Below are positions 53,041-62,476 of a DNA stretch of 64,000 bases, piece after piece. The notes under the pieces were generated by a model, which made no database searches, was not told where the DNA came from, and was given only the letters and a program-made list of their open reading frames with translations. The DNA lies in NCBI GenBank assembly GCA_963756715.1, contig CAVWOV010000043.1:1-64000 (forward strand), in the 5' to 3' direction. Origin of the DNA: VAZQ01 sp963756715. GTDB taxonomy: Bacteria > Pseudomonadota > Alphaproteobacteria > Rhizobiales > Xanthobacteraceae. The translations under genes were made by a program, and so were the position numbers. Position 1 is the first letter of the stretch. Each line of letters starts with the position of its first letter.

Positions 53041-53898
53041 ATGGTTCTGCCGGACAGGAAGATTGCCATGCAGCAAACCGGCGACCGCAGCCATTTCGGC
53101 TTCCGCGAGGTGCCAACGGACGACAAACAGGCGCTGGTCGACGACGTGTTTCACAGCGTTGCGCGCCGCTACGACGTGATGAACGACCTGATGTCGGGCG
53201 GCCTCCACCGCGCCTGGAAGGATGTGCTGGCAACCGCCGTGAATGCGCCGCCGAAAGGCCGTCCCGGCCGTTCGGAGGCCGGGCGGCCGTTCGCGGTGCT
53301 CGACCTCGCCGGCGGCACGGGCGATGTCGCCTTCCGGCTCATGGCGGACGCCGGCAGCGGTACGCACGTCACGGTGCTGGATATCAACCCCGACATGCTG
53401 GCGGTCGGTCGCGCGCGCGCCGCCGAGCGCGGGCTCGATGATGTCATCGCGTTCGTCGACGGCAATGCCGAAGCGTTGCCGTTTCCCGACCGCTCATTTG
53501 ACGCCGTTACCATCGCGTTCGGCATCCGCAACGTTCCGCGCATCGAGGCGGCGCTGGCCGAAGCATTCCGGGTGCTGCGCATCGGCGGTCACTTTCTGTG
53601 TCTGGAATTCTCGACCGTCGACGTGCCGGGGCTCGACCGGCTTTACGACTTCTATTCGTTCAACGCGATCCCGTCGCTTGGCCGGGCCGTGGCGGGCGAT
53701 GCGGAGGCCTACCGCTATCTGGTCGAATCGATCCGGCGGTTTCCACGGCCGGAGGCGTTCGCCGAGATGATGCGGGCCGCCGGCTTCGGGCGGGTTTCCT
53801 TCCAGCGCATGACCGGCGGCGTCGTGGCGCTGCACTCGGGCTGGCGGCTTGTGACATCGGCCGGACTGGGTTCGAGCGCCCGTCGACGGGCGGCGTGA
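53041..53898 (+). CDS. ubiE: ubiquinone/menaquinone biosynthesis C-methyltransferase
   Basis: 285 residues. SAM-binding motif FAVLDLAGGTGDVAFRLM lies near residue 87, and UbiE hallmarks are FHSVARRYDVMNDLMSGGLHRAWK, DAVTIAFGIRNVPRIEAALAEAFRVLRIGG, LEFSTVDVPGLDRLYDFYSFNAIPSLGR and YRYLVESIRRFP. GTG/ATG starts are close together; ATG 53041 or 53068 (MQQTGDRSHFGF) are both possible. It methylates the quinone ring carbon. Divergent from mutM. ubiB, often next in related genomes, is absent here. Confidence 0.93.
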   Translation: MVLPDRKIAMQQTGDRSHFGFREVPTDDKQALVDDVFHSVARRYDVMNDLMSGGLHRAWKDVLATAVNAPPKGRPGRSEAGRPFAVLDLAGGTGDVAFRLMADAGSGTHVTVLDINPDMLAVGRARAAERGLDDVIAFVDGNAEALPFPDRSFDAVTIAFGIRNVPRIEAALAEAFRVLRIGGHFLCLEFSTVDVPGLDRLYDFYSFNAIPSLGRAVAGDAEAYRYLVESIRRFPRPEAFAEMMRAAGFGRVSFQRMTGGVVALHSGWRLVTSAGLGSSARRRAA

Positions 53899-53965
53899 TC
53901 CTCGTTCGCGCTTCGCGTTATCCGCCTGTCCGCGAAGCAGCCATGACATTCTGACCGGCCCGGAT

Positions 53966-53979
53966 TTGATCAGGATCAA
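53966..53979 (+). promoter_or_regulatory. FNR/FixK-type box upstream of ligA
   Basis: TTGATCAGGATCAA matches the consensus TTGAT-N4-ATCAA exactly and is embedded in the longer inverted repeat GATTTGATC-AG-GATCAAATC (53963-53982). Its centre is about 71 bases before the ligA ATG, a suitable distance for activation near -40 of a leaderless or short-leader promoter. Confidence 0.65.
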
Positions 53980-54043
53980 ATCGCCCCGCCCAGCCGGTGA
54001 TTTGCTGTTGCTAAAATTGACGTAACGAGCAGAGGTCACCGCC

Positions 54044-54385
54044 ATGGAGCATCGCCAGATTCCGGGGACGCCGGTCTTCGACGGCGAAGCGGCTCAGAAG
54101 GGCTACGCGCTCAACAAGATGTGCTTCTCGTTCAACAGCGCGGCCAATCGCGCGGAATTTTCGCGTGACGAGGACGCCTATTGCGCGAAGTTCGGCCTGA
54201 CTCCGGCGCAGCGTCTCGCGGTCAAGCATCGCAATGTTTCGGAGATGATCGCGGCCGGCGGCAATGTCTACTACCTGGCCAAGCTTGCCGGCATTTTCGG
54301 CCTCAGCGTCCAGGATATCGGCGCGCAACAGACCGGGATGACGGTTGAGAATTTCAAGACAAAGCTGCAAGCGGCAGGGAGGTGA
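54044..54385 (+). CDS. ligA: protocatechuate 4,5-dioxygenase-type alpha subunit (LigA-like)
   Basis: 113 residues with GAGG upstream. IPGTPVFDGEAAQKGYALNKMCFSFNSAANRAEFSRDEDAYCAKFGLT matches the small helical LigA family, which caps the active site of class III extradiol dioxygenases. AGGNVYYLAKLAGIFGLSVQDIGAQQTGMT is the family C-terminus. Its stop is directly before the ligB start (2 bases apart), so the two subunits are co-translated. It cannot act alone. The site for oxygen-responsive control lies upstream. Confidence 0.85.
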   Translation: MEHRQIPGTPVFDGEAAQKGYALNKMCFSFNSAANRAEFSRDEDAYCAKFGLTPAQRLAVKHRNVSEMIAAGGNVYYLAKLAGIFGLSVQDIGAQQTGMTVENFKTKLQAAGR

Positions 54386-54387
54386 GG

Positions 54388-55263
54388 ATGGCAACGATCG
54401 TCGGCGGCATCGGAACGACCCACGTCCCCTCGATCGGCAATGCGATTGCCAAGGGACTGCAGCACGATCCGTACTGGAGCCCGTTCTTCGATGGCTTCAT
54501 CGGTGCGCGAAAGTGGCTGGCAGAAGTCCGGCCCGATGTGGTGGTCGTGTTTTACAACGACCACGGCCTCAATTTCTTTCTCGACAAGCTGCCGATCTTT
54601 GCGGTCGGCGCCGCGGCCGAATACCAGCACGCCGACGAGGGGTGGGGCCTGCCGATTTCCCGGCCGTATCCGGGCGATCCCGCGCTGTCCTGGCACCTGA
54701 TCGAACAACTGGTCGCCGACGAATTCGATGTGACGAGCTGCCAGGAAATGCTGGTCGATCACGCCTTCACGATCCCGCTCGCATTGCTGTGGCCGGAGCC
54801 GGATGCCCGTCCGGTGCGGACGGTTCCGATCGCGATCAACACCGTGCAGCATCCGCTGCCGTCGCCGGCGCGCTGCTTCAAGTTCGGCCAGGCCGTTGGC
54901 CGCGCGATCGCGTCCTATGCGGACGACATCAACGTCCTGGTCCTCGGCACCGGCGGGCTGTCGCATCAGCTCGACGGCAAGCGGGCAGGCTTCATCAACA
55001 AGGAGTTCGACCTGTTGTGTCTCGACAAGCTGGTGAGCGATCCGGAGGCACTCGCGCGCTATTCCAGCCTGCAGATCGTCGAAGAGGCCGGCTCGCAGGG
55101 CGTCGAATTGCTGAACTGGATTGCGATGCGCGGCGCGTTGACGGGCGACGTCTCCAAGATTCACAGCAACTACCACGTCCCGATCTCCAACACGGCGTCG
55201 GCGCTGCTGGTCCTGGAAAATCGCGCGCAGGCGCTGGAGACGGCTTATCGCAAGGCAAGCTGA
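54388..55263 (+). CDS. ligB: protocatechuate 4,5-dioxygenase-type beta subunit (LigB-like)
   Basis: 291 residues from ATG 54388, GGGAGG 5 bases upstream. Metal ligands of the LigB fold are visible at His12 (GTTHVPS) and His59 (YNDHGLNFF), and the catalytic His is near 193 (GTGGLSHQLDG). The metal-binding Glu expected near residue 240 lies in the EEAGSQGVELLNW region. It opens a catechol-type ring next to the hydroxyl groups with non-heme Fe(II) and O2. Whether the substrate is protocatechuate, gallate or another catecholic acid cannot be told. Followed by a VOC-type extradiol gene in the same operon. Confidence 0.88.
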   Translation: MATIVGGIGTTHVPSIGNAIAKGLQHDPYWSPFFDGFIGARKWLAEVRPDVVVVFYNDHGLNFFLDKLPIFAVGAAAEYQHADEGWGLPISRPYPGDPALSWHLIEQLVADEFDVTSCQEMLVDHAFTIPLALLWPEPDARPVRTVPIAINTVQHPLPSPARCFKFGQAVGRAIASYADDINVLVLGTGGLSHQLDGKRAGFINKEFDLLCLDKLVSDPEALARYSSLQIVEEAGSQGVELLNWIAMRGALTGDVSKIHSNYHVPISNTASALLVLENRAQALETAYRKAS

Positions 55264-55322
55264 GACGGGCCGGAGATCGCGTCGTCGCTGATCATGGAAT
55301 TCGATTTGCAGGAGAGGGCCAG

Positions 55323-56327
55323 ATGACCGCCATTCGAGGGTACATCCCGGCCACCGGTGATCGGTCCGAGCTTGGGGTTCACTCGCTCGATCACTTCGTT
55401 CTGGCGGTTCCCGACCTCCTGCCGGCGCAGCGCTTCTACACGGATTTCGGCCTCGACGTGCAGGCCGCCGGACAAGCGCTCGCCCTGAAAACCGCCGGCG
55501 ACGATCACCCGTGGGGTCTGCTGGTCGAAGGCAAGCGCAAGCGCCTGCATCATCTGTCGTTCGGCTGCTATCCGGACGATCTTCCCTATCTGCAGGAACG
55601 CGCGGACGCGACCGCGATCGTCGAGGCGCCTCCCGGCTTCGAAAGCAACGGCTTCTGGCTGCGTGATCCGTCAGGGCTCTTGATCGAAGTGAAGGTGGCG
55701 CCGAGGACCTCGCCGGCGCACAAGATGTGCGGCACCTGGTCGTCATCGGCGGAAGGCGTGGCCGGGGCGCCGTTGCGGCAGAACGCGCCGATCGTTCGCC
55801 CGCGCCGGCTGTCGCACGTTCTGGTCTTCACGCCCGATATCGACAAGGCGATCGAATTTTATTCACGCAATCTCGGGCTGCGGCTCTCGGATCGATCGGA
55901 CCAGGTCGCCTTCCTGCATGCGATCCACGGCAGCGATCATCACGTGCTTGCCTTCGCCAAATCCGACGCGCCGGGTCTGCACCATTGCAGTTGGGATATG
56001 GGGAGCATCGACGATATTGGGCTCGGCGCCATGAGCATGGCCGCCAAGGGTCACGAGAAAGGCTGGGGCCTCGGCCGTCATGTACTCGGGTCGAACTATT
56101 TTCATTACGTGCGCGATCCCTGGGGCAGCTATGCCGAGTATTCCTGCGACATCGACTACATCCCGCCGTCACCGGCCTGGGAGGCGAAATATCACCAGCC
56201 GGAAGACTCGTTTTTTCTGTGGGGCCCCGAGCCGCCACCCGACTTCACGCGTCAACCACGAAGCCTGACGGTTGATCGCCAGGACACACTCCGGGACGGA
56301 AACGGTCTACCTGGATTAAGTTGTTGA
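55323..56327 (+). CDS. type I extradiol dioxygenase (VOC superfamily)
   Basis: 334 residues with two VOC modules. The N-terminal module begins LGVHSLDHFVLAVPDLLPAQRFYTDFGL. In the C-terminal module the probable Fe ligands are His165 (RLSHVLVF), His220 or His221 (HHCSWDMGS) and Glu272 (YAEYSCD), in the pattern of catechol 2,3-dioxygenases. GGAGAGGG precedes the ATG. It lies 59 bases after ligB. Co-occurrence of type I and type III extradiol enzymes in one operon is notable, since both open catechol rings. The tail after EDSFFLWGPEPPPD is longer than in typical family members. Confidence 0.85.
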   Translation: MTAIRGYIPATGDRSELGVHSLDHFVLAVPDLLPAQRFYTDFGLDVQAAGQALALKTAGDDHPWGLLVEGKRKRLHHLSFGCYPDDLPYLQERADATAIVEAPPGFESNGFWLRDPSGLLIEVKVAPRTSPAHKMCGTWSSSAEGVAGAPLRQNAPIVRPRRLSHVLVFTPDIDKAIEFYSRNLGLRLSDRSDQVAFLHAIHGSDHHVLAFAKSDAPGLHHCSWDMGSIDDIGLGAMSMAAKGHEKGWGLGRHVLGSNYFHYVRDPWGSYAEYSCDIDYIPPSPAWEAKYHQPEDSFFLWGPEPPPDFTRQPRSLTVDRQDTLRDGNGLPGLSC

Positions 56328-56427
56328 ATTAGCCCGACATCTCCGCAGTTACGGTTAACCAGCGGTTAACGATTGCAGGAGCAATCCTTAACGCAAGGTT
56401 ACCACTCTTGATTCGTGAGACACCGCC

Positions 56428-56961
56428 GTGACGACGGATGACCTGAGCGCTCCGCTAGGCCAGGGTAGGACGGTGAAACCGGGCCGTGTGCTCACGATTG
56501 CCTTGCCGCATGCGATTCTCGGGGTTCTGAGCATCTTCATCGCGGTTTTCGCGGGCTGGGCCATGATCGTGCGGGATCCTTTCGGCGGGGAGCCGATGGC
56601 GGTGGTGCATACCGATCTCGGCGAGGTCAAAGTCGTCAAGCCATCCGCGGATAAGGACGGGAACTCGTCCGACACCGCGGCGAGCGAGCGGCCCGGCGGG
56701 CCGGTTATCGTGAGGGCGACGCCAAGCGCGCCTGCCGTCAAGACCATCACGATCATCGACGGGACGAGCGGCCAGCGCCGAGAGATCGTGATCCCGATGC
56801 CCGCGGAACCCGCGGACGACCAGACCGGCACGGTGGACGACGCCGATGCGAGTCCGGTGATGCCACTGCCGAAGGTGGTGTCAGAGGGGGCGCGGCAATC
56901 CGACACGAACGTGCGGCCATTGAAGGCGGTTGCGGGCAAGCCAAGCGCTTCGCGCAGGTGA
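56428..56961 (+). pseudogene. N-terminal part of a divergent polysaccharide deacetylase, catalytic domain missing
   Basis: 177 residues from GTG 56428. The start MTTDDLSAPLGQGRTVKPGR, the single transmembrane helix (AILGVLSIFIAVFAGWAMIV), then DPFGGEPMAVV, VKTITIIDGTSGQRREIVIP and PLPKVVSEGARQSDTNVRPL match the N-terminal anchor and linker of the divergent polysaccharide deacetylase family as I remember it from Rhizobiales. That family continues with IAIVVGGLG-type NodB domain sequence, absent here in all frames up to rppH at 57066. The gene is thus truncated just before the enzyme domain, or part of the genome is missing. Confidence 0.65.
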
Positions 56962-57065
56962 TGTTTCAACCGGGCGGAAATCGTGCGGGCCGGACAGAGT
57001 CGGGCTTGACCCGGGCATCCAGGTCTTGCTTCCTGACCCCATGACAATCTGACCTGACGGTGCCC

Positions 57066-57560
57066 ATGCCCCGCTACGAATCGCTGCCTTACCGTCCGTG
57101 CGTCGGCACCATGGTGTTCAACCGCCAGGGGCTTGTGTTCGTCGGCCGCCGCACCGAAGGCCCTGAGCACGTCGACAAAATCCACGCCTGGCAGATGCCG
57201 CAGGGCGGCGTCGACAAGGGCGAGGACCCATGGAAGGCGGCGCTGCGCGAGCTCTACGAAGAAACCAATATCCGCTCGGTCGAGAAGCTCGGCGAAATCC
57301 CGGAATGGCTGAGTTACGACATCCCGCGTGAGATCATCGGCGAGGCCTGGGGCGGCAAGTACCGCGGCCAGACGCAGAAGTGGTATGCGCTGCGCTTTAT
57401 CGGGGACGAGAGCGAGATCGACATTACGTGCCCGGGCGGCCACGACCCGGAGTTTGCCGAATGGCGCTGGGAGCGGATGGAGAAGCTGCCGAAGCTGATT
57501 ATCCCGTTCAAGCGCAAGGTCTACGAACGGGTGGTGCGGGAGTTCTCGAAGCTGGCCTGA
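57066..57560 (+). CDS. rppH: RNA pyrophosphohydrolase (Nudix)
   Basis: 164 residues from ATG 57066 (MPRYESLPYRPCVG); GTG 57060 is an alternative. The Nudix box GGVDKGEDPWKAALRELYEETNI fits G-x5-E-x7-REUxEExGU. YRPCVGTMVFNRQGLVFVGRR and WQMPQGG are typical of the RppH/YgdP branch, as is YPI/YDIPREIIGEAWGGKYRGQTQKWYALRF. It removes pyrophosphate from mRNA 5' ends. It converges on atpC and lies close to it, an order I recognise in related genomes. Confidence 0.93.
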   Translation: MPRYESLPYRPCVGTMVFNRQGLVFVGRRTEGPEHVDKIHAWQMPQGGVDKGEDPWKAALRELYEETNIRSVEKLGEIPEWLSYDIPREIIGEAWGGKYRGQTQKWYALRFIGDESEIDITCPGGHDPEFAEWRWERMEKLPKLIIPFKRKVYERVVREFSKLA

Positions 57561-57640
57561 CGTGGCGCCGCGATGGATTGGATTACGGGCAGCGGCTTCG
57601 CGGCTTCCGGAATGACGCCCGAGGCTCTTGCGCGAATCGC

Positions 57641-58039
57641 TTAATTCGACAGCGCCGCCTGCAGCGCCTTCAGCCGGTCGAGGCGTTGGCCCAACTTGTC
57701 GCGCAGCCGGTCGTCCGTGGCGTCGGCGACGTCCTCTTCGGTATCCTTGATTTCGCCGGCGAGCACCGCGGTGTCGAACTCGTCGGCCGGGACCGCCATG
57801 TCGGCCAGCACCGTCAGCCCTTCGGGGTTGACCTCGGCGAATCCGCCATTGACGACGACCCTGAACGCGTCACTTCCGCGATAGACGATCAGGATGCCGG
57901 GACGCAGCGTCGTGACGAACGGCGCATGGCCGGCCAGCACTCCGAAATCGCCTTCGGCGCCCGGCACATCGACCTGGTCGACGGCTTCCGACATCAGCAG
58001 GCTTTCCGGCGAGACGAGATCGAAGTGAAAGGTGGCCAT
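57641..58039 (-). CDS. atpC: ATP synthase F1 epsilon subunit
   Basis: 132 residues. FHFDLVSPESLLMSEAVDQVDVPGAEGDFGVLAGHAPFVTTLRPG is the conserved N-terminal beta-barrel of AtpC, and FAEVNPEGLTVLADMAVPADEFD follows. Last gene of the minus-strand atp operon. It is part of the central stalk and regulates coupling. Separated from atpD by about 120 bases that carry a palindromic repeat fragment. Confidence 0.95.
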   Translation of the reverse strand: MATFHFDLVSPESLLMSEAVDQVDVPGAEGDFGVLAGHAPFVTTLRPGILIVYRGSDAFRVVVNGGFAEVNPEGLTVLADMAVPADEFDTAVLAGEIKDTEEDVADATDDRLRDKLGQRLDRLKALQAALSN

Positions 58040-58118
58040 CGTTCCAAAGCCCTTCTGGCGTCATTCCGGCCGAAGCGCAGCGTGGAGCCGGAATCCAGCA
58101 ACCTCGAGAATTCGATTC

Positions 58119-58155
58119 GTTATGACTGGGTCCCCGCTTTCGCGGCGACGACAGT
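58119..58155. repeat. repeat fragment between atpC and atpD
   Basis: TGGGTCCCCGCTTTCGCGGC continues the same palindromic family as 13652-13730 and 341-402, here only as one arm. It is in the 120-base gap of the atp operon. No gene is visible in that gap. Confidence 0.5.
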
Positions 58156-58161
58156 CGGTTG

Positions 58162-59598
<1,437 letters not shown>

Positions 59599-59627
59599 TG
59601 AAAATCTCCTGAAACTCTTGATCGCGC

Positions 59628-60029
59628 TCAGACTGCGGTCAGCGTGACCGGAATGTTGCCGCGCGTGGCTTTCGAATAGGGGCAGATGGTGTGCGCTTCC
59701 TCGATCAGCGCCTGCAGCTTGTCCTTGTCGGCGCCCGGGATCGACACCTTCAGGTTCGCAGCCAGCGAAAAGCCGCCGTCGGTATTGAGCGTGATCTCGC
59801 AGTTGACCTTCGCGGCCTGGCCGTCGAGGCCATGCTTCTTGGCGAGCACCAGGATCGCCTGTCCGAAGCAGGCCGACCAGCCGATCGCAAAAAGCTGTTC
59901 GGGATTATGGCCATCGCCGGCGCCGCCGATCTCCTTCGGGATCGCCATGGCGAGCGCCAGCCCGCCGTCATCCAGCATCGCCCGGCCGTTGCGCCCGCCC
60001 TTGGTATTCGCTTTGGTTACATAAGGCAT
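59628..60029 (-). CDS. ohr: Ohr/OsmC-family organic hydroperoxide resistance protein inside the atp operon
   Basis: 133 residues from ATG 60029, GAGGAAC upstream. The two redox Cys are in GWSACFGQAILVLAKKH near residue 53 and in HTICPYSKATRGN near 116, the classic Ohr pattern. It reduces organic peroxides using lipoyl-dependent electrons. It starts 13 bases after the atpG stop and ends 29 bases before atpD, so it is embedded in the ATP synthase operon on the same strand. That position is not part of the usual atpHAGDC order and suggests insertion. Confidence 0.92.
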   Translation of the reverse strand: MPYVTKANTKGGRNGRAMLDDGGLALAMAIPKEIGGAGDGHNPEQLFAIGWSACFGQAILVLAKKHGLDGQAAKVNCEITLNTDGGFSLAANLKVSIPGADKDKLQALIEEAHTICPYSKATRGNIPVTLTAV

Positions 60030-60042
60030 AGCCCGTTCCTCG

Positions 60043-60922
60043 TCACAGCGCCTCGGCACCGGAGATGATCTCGATCAGCTCCTTGGTGATCATCGCCTGG
60101 CGGGTTCGGTTGTACTTGAGCGTCTGCTTCTTGATCATCTCGCCGGCGTTGCGGGTGGCATTGTCCATCGCGCTCATCTGCGCGCCATAGAAGGATGCGG
60201 AATTTTCCAGCAGGGCACGGAATATCTGTACCGAGATGTTGCGCGGCAGGAGGTCGGCGAGAATCTCTTCTTCCTCCGGCTCGTATTCGTAGGCGGCGCC
60301 GTTCGCGGAGCCGGAGCCATTGTCCTCGAACACCGGCGGGATCATCTGCTGGGCGGTCGGAATTTGCGCGATCACCGACTTGAAGCGCGAGAAGAACAGC
60401 GTGCAGACATCGAACGCGCCTTCCTCGTAAAGCTGTACGATCTTCTCGCCGATCGTCTCGGCGTGCTGGAACGTAATCGTACGAGCGCCGCGCAATTCGA
60501 CATGCTCGATGATCTGCCTGTCGAAATTGCGGCGCAATTGCTCGTAACCCTTGCGGCCGACGCAGAAGAACTTGATCTCCTTGCCCTCGGCGATCAGCGC
60601 GTTGGCGCGCTCCCGCGCCAGACGCACGATCGTCGAATTGAACGGCCCGCAAAGCCCGCGCTCGGCGGTGCAGACGAGGAAGAGATGAACCTGGTCATTG
60701 CCGGTACCGCGCAGCAGCCTCGGGCGCGGTATCGAGCCCGGCGACCGATGCGGCGATGTTGCCCAGCACCTTCTCCATGCGTTCCGCGTAGGGCCGCGCG
60801 GCTTCGGCCGCCACCTGCGCGCGCCGCAGCTTGGATGCCGCGACCATCTGCATGGCCTTGGTGATCTTCTGCGTCGCCTTGGTGGCGGCGATGCGGTTGC
60901 GCAGGTCTTTAAGGCTGGGCAT
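60043..60922 (-). pseudogene. atpG: ATP synthase F1 gamma subunit, one frameshift
   Basis: ATG 60922 reads MPSLKDLRNRIAATKATQKITKAMQMVAASKLRRAQ, the AtpG N-terminus, then the frame breaks after about 70 codons. Removing one C from the CCC near 60715 joins DTAP to RLLRGTGNDQVHLFLVCTAERGLCGPFNS and the rest, ending IEIISGAEAL at 60043. Repaired length about 292 residues, normal for AtpG. The central stalk gamma subunit is required for ATP synthesis, so a real disruption would be damaging. This strongly suggests the extra base is a sequencing error. Confidence 0.9.
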
Positions 60923-60946
60923 GGGTCGCTCGATCTACCCGGCGGG

Positions 60947-62476
60947 TCACGCAAACGTCTTCGCGTAGCCGTCGACCGCCGCCTTAAGCTTGGCTGCGGT
61001 CGCGTCGTCGAGGTCGCGGGTGTCGCGAATGGCGTTGAGGATGTCGGCGTTCTGGGTGCGTAGCAGGGAGAGAAGTCCGTCCTCGAAGGCGCGCACGCGG
61101 TTGACCGGGATCGGATCGAGATAGCCGTTGACGCCGGCGTAAATGACGGCGACCTGCTCCTCCATCTTGAGCGGCGAGAATTGCGCCTGCTTGAGGAGTT
61201 CGGTCAGCCGGGCGCCGCGGTTGAGCAGCCGCTGCGTGGTGGCGTCGAGATCGGAACCGAACTGCGCGAACGCCGCCATTTCGCGGTACTGCGCCAGCTC
61301 GCCCTTGATCTTGCCGGCGACCTTCTTCATCGCCTTGGTCTGCGCCGCAGAGCCGACGCGCGACACTGACAGGCCGACGTTCACGGCCGGGCGGATGCCC
61401 TGGTAGAACAGGTCGGTCTCCAGGAAGATCTGGCCGTCGGTGATCGAGATGACGTTGGTCGGGATGTAGGCCGAGACGTCGTTGGCCTGGGTCTCGATGA
61501 TCGGCAGCGCGGTGAGCGAGCCTGAGCCATTGGCGTCGTTCATCTTGGCGGCGCGCTCGAGCAGCCGCGAATGCAGATAGAACACGTCGCCCGGATAGGC
61601 CTCGCGTCCCGGCGGGCGGCGTAATAGCAGCGACATCTGGCGGTAGGCGACGGCCTGCTTGGACAGGTCGTCATAAATGATCACCGCGTGCATGCCGTTG
61701 TCGCGGAAGTATTCCCCCATGGTGCAGCCGGCGAACGGTGCCAGGAACTGCATCGGCGCTGGATCGGAGGCGGTGGCTGCGACGACGATTGAATAGTCGA
61801 GCGCGCCTTGCTCCTCCAGCACCTTCACGAGTTGAACGACCGTCGATCGCTTCTGCCCGACCGCGACATACACGCAGTAGAGCTTCACCTTCTCGTCGCC
61901 CGAGGCGTTGAGCGACTTCTGGTTCAGGATCGTGTCGAGGGCGATCGCGGTCTTGCCGGTCTGGCGGTCGCCGATGATCAATTCGCGCTGGCCGCGGCCG
62001 ACCGGGATCAGCGCGTCGATGGCCTTGAGGCCGGTCGCCATCGGCTCGCTCACCGACTTGCGCGGGATGATGCCGGGCGCCTTGACGTCGACGCGCTTGC
62101 GCTCGGTCGCCTGGATCGGCCCCTTGCCGTCGAGCGGATTGCCGAGCGCATCGACCACGCGGCCGAGCAGTCCTTTGCCGACCGGGACGTCCACGATCGC
62201 GCCGGTGCGTTTGACGGTCTGGCCTTCCTTGATCTCGCGGTCATTGCCGAAAATCACGATACCGACGTTGTCGGTTTCGAGGTTGAGCGCCATGCCGCGC
62301 ACGCCGTTCTCGAACTCGACCATTTCGCCGGCCTGGACGTTGTCGAGGCCGTAGACGCGGGCGATGCCGTCGCCGACCGACAGCACCTGCCCGACCTCGG
62401 AGACCTCGGCCTCCTGACCGAAGTTCTTGATCTGCTCTTTGAGGATTGCCGAAATTTCGGCGGCGCGGATGTCCAT
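60947..62476 (-). CDS. atpA: ATP synthase F1 alpha subunit
   Basis: 509 residues from ATG 62476 (MDIRAAEISAILKEQIKNFG). Nucleotide-binding GDRQTGKTAIALD lies near residue 170, and PGREAYPGDVFYLHSRLLERAAK is highly conserved. The ATG overlaps the atpH stop (TGATG), giving coupled translation. Non-catalytic nucleotide-binding subunit of F1. Intact. Confidence 0.97.
   Translation of the reverse strand: MDIRAAEISAILKEQIKNFGQEAEVSEVGQVLSVGDGIARVYGLDNVQAGEMVEFENGVRGMALNLETDNVGIVIFGNDREIKEGQTVKRTGAIVDVPVGKGLLGRVVDALGNPLDGKGPIQATERKRVDVKAPGIIPRKSVSEPMATGLKAIDALIPVGRGQRELIIGDRQTGKTAIALDTILNQKSLNASGDEKVKLYCVYVAVGQKRSTVVQLVKVLEEQGALDYSIVVAATASDPAPMQFLAPFAGCTMGEYFRDNGMHAVIIYDDLSKQAVAYRQMSLLLRRPPGREAYPGDVFYLHSRLLERAAKMNDANGSGSLTALPIIETQANDVSAYIPTNVISITDGQIFLETDLFYQGIRPAVNVGLSVSRVGSAAQTKAMKKVAGKIKGELAQYREMAAFAQFGSDLDATTQRLLNRGARLTELLKQAQFSPLKMEEQVAVIYAGVNGYLDPIPVNRVRAFEDGLLSLLRTQNADILNAIRDTRDLDDATAAKLKAAVDGYAKTFA

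Noticed and set aside
54345..56327. 660-residue frame that would fuse a LigB-shadow with the VOC enzyme
   Set aside because: Its first half is a different frame of ligB without family sequence; the true VOC start is ATG 55323 with its own ribosome site.
60043..60922. Programmed frameshift in atpG
   Set aside because: No slippery heptamer with a downstream structure is evident; a simple extra C in a CCC run explains it, and three similar cases occur in unrelated genes.
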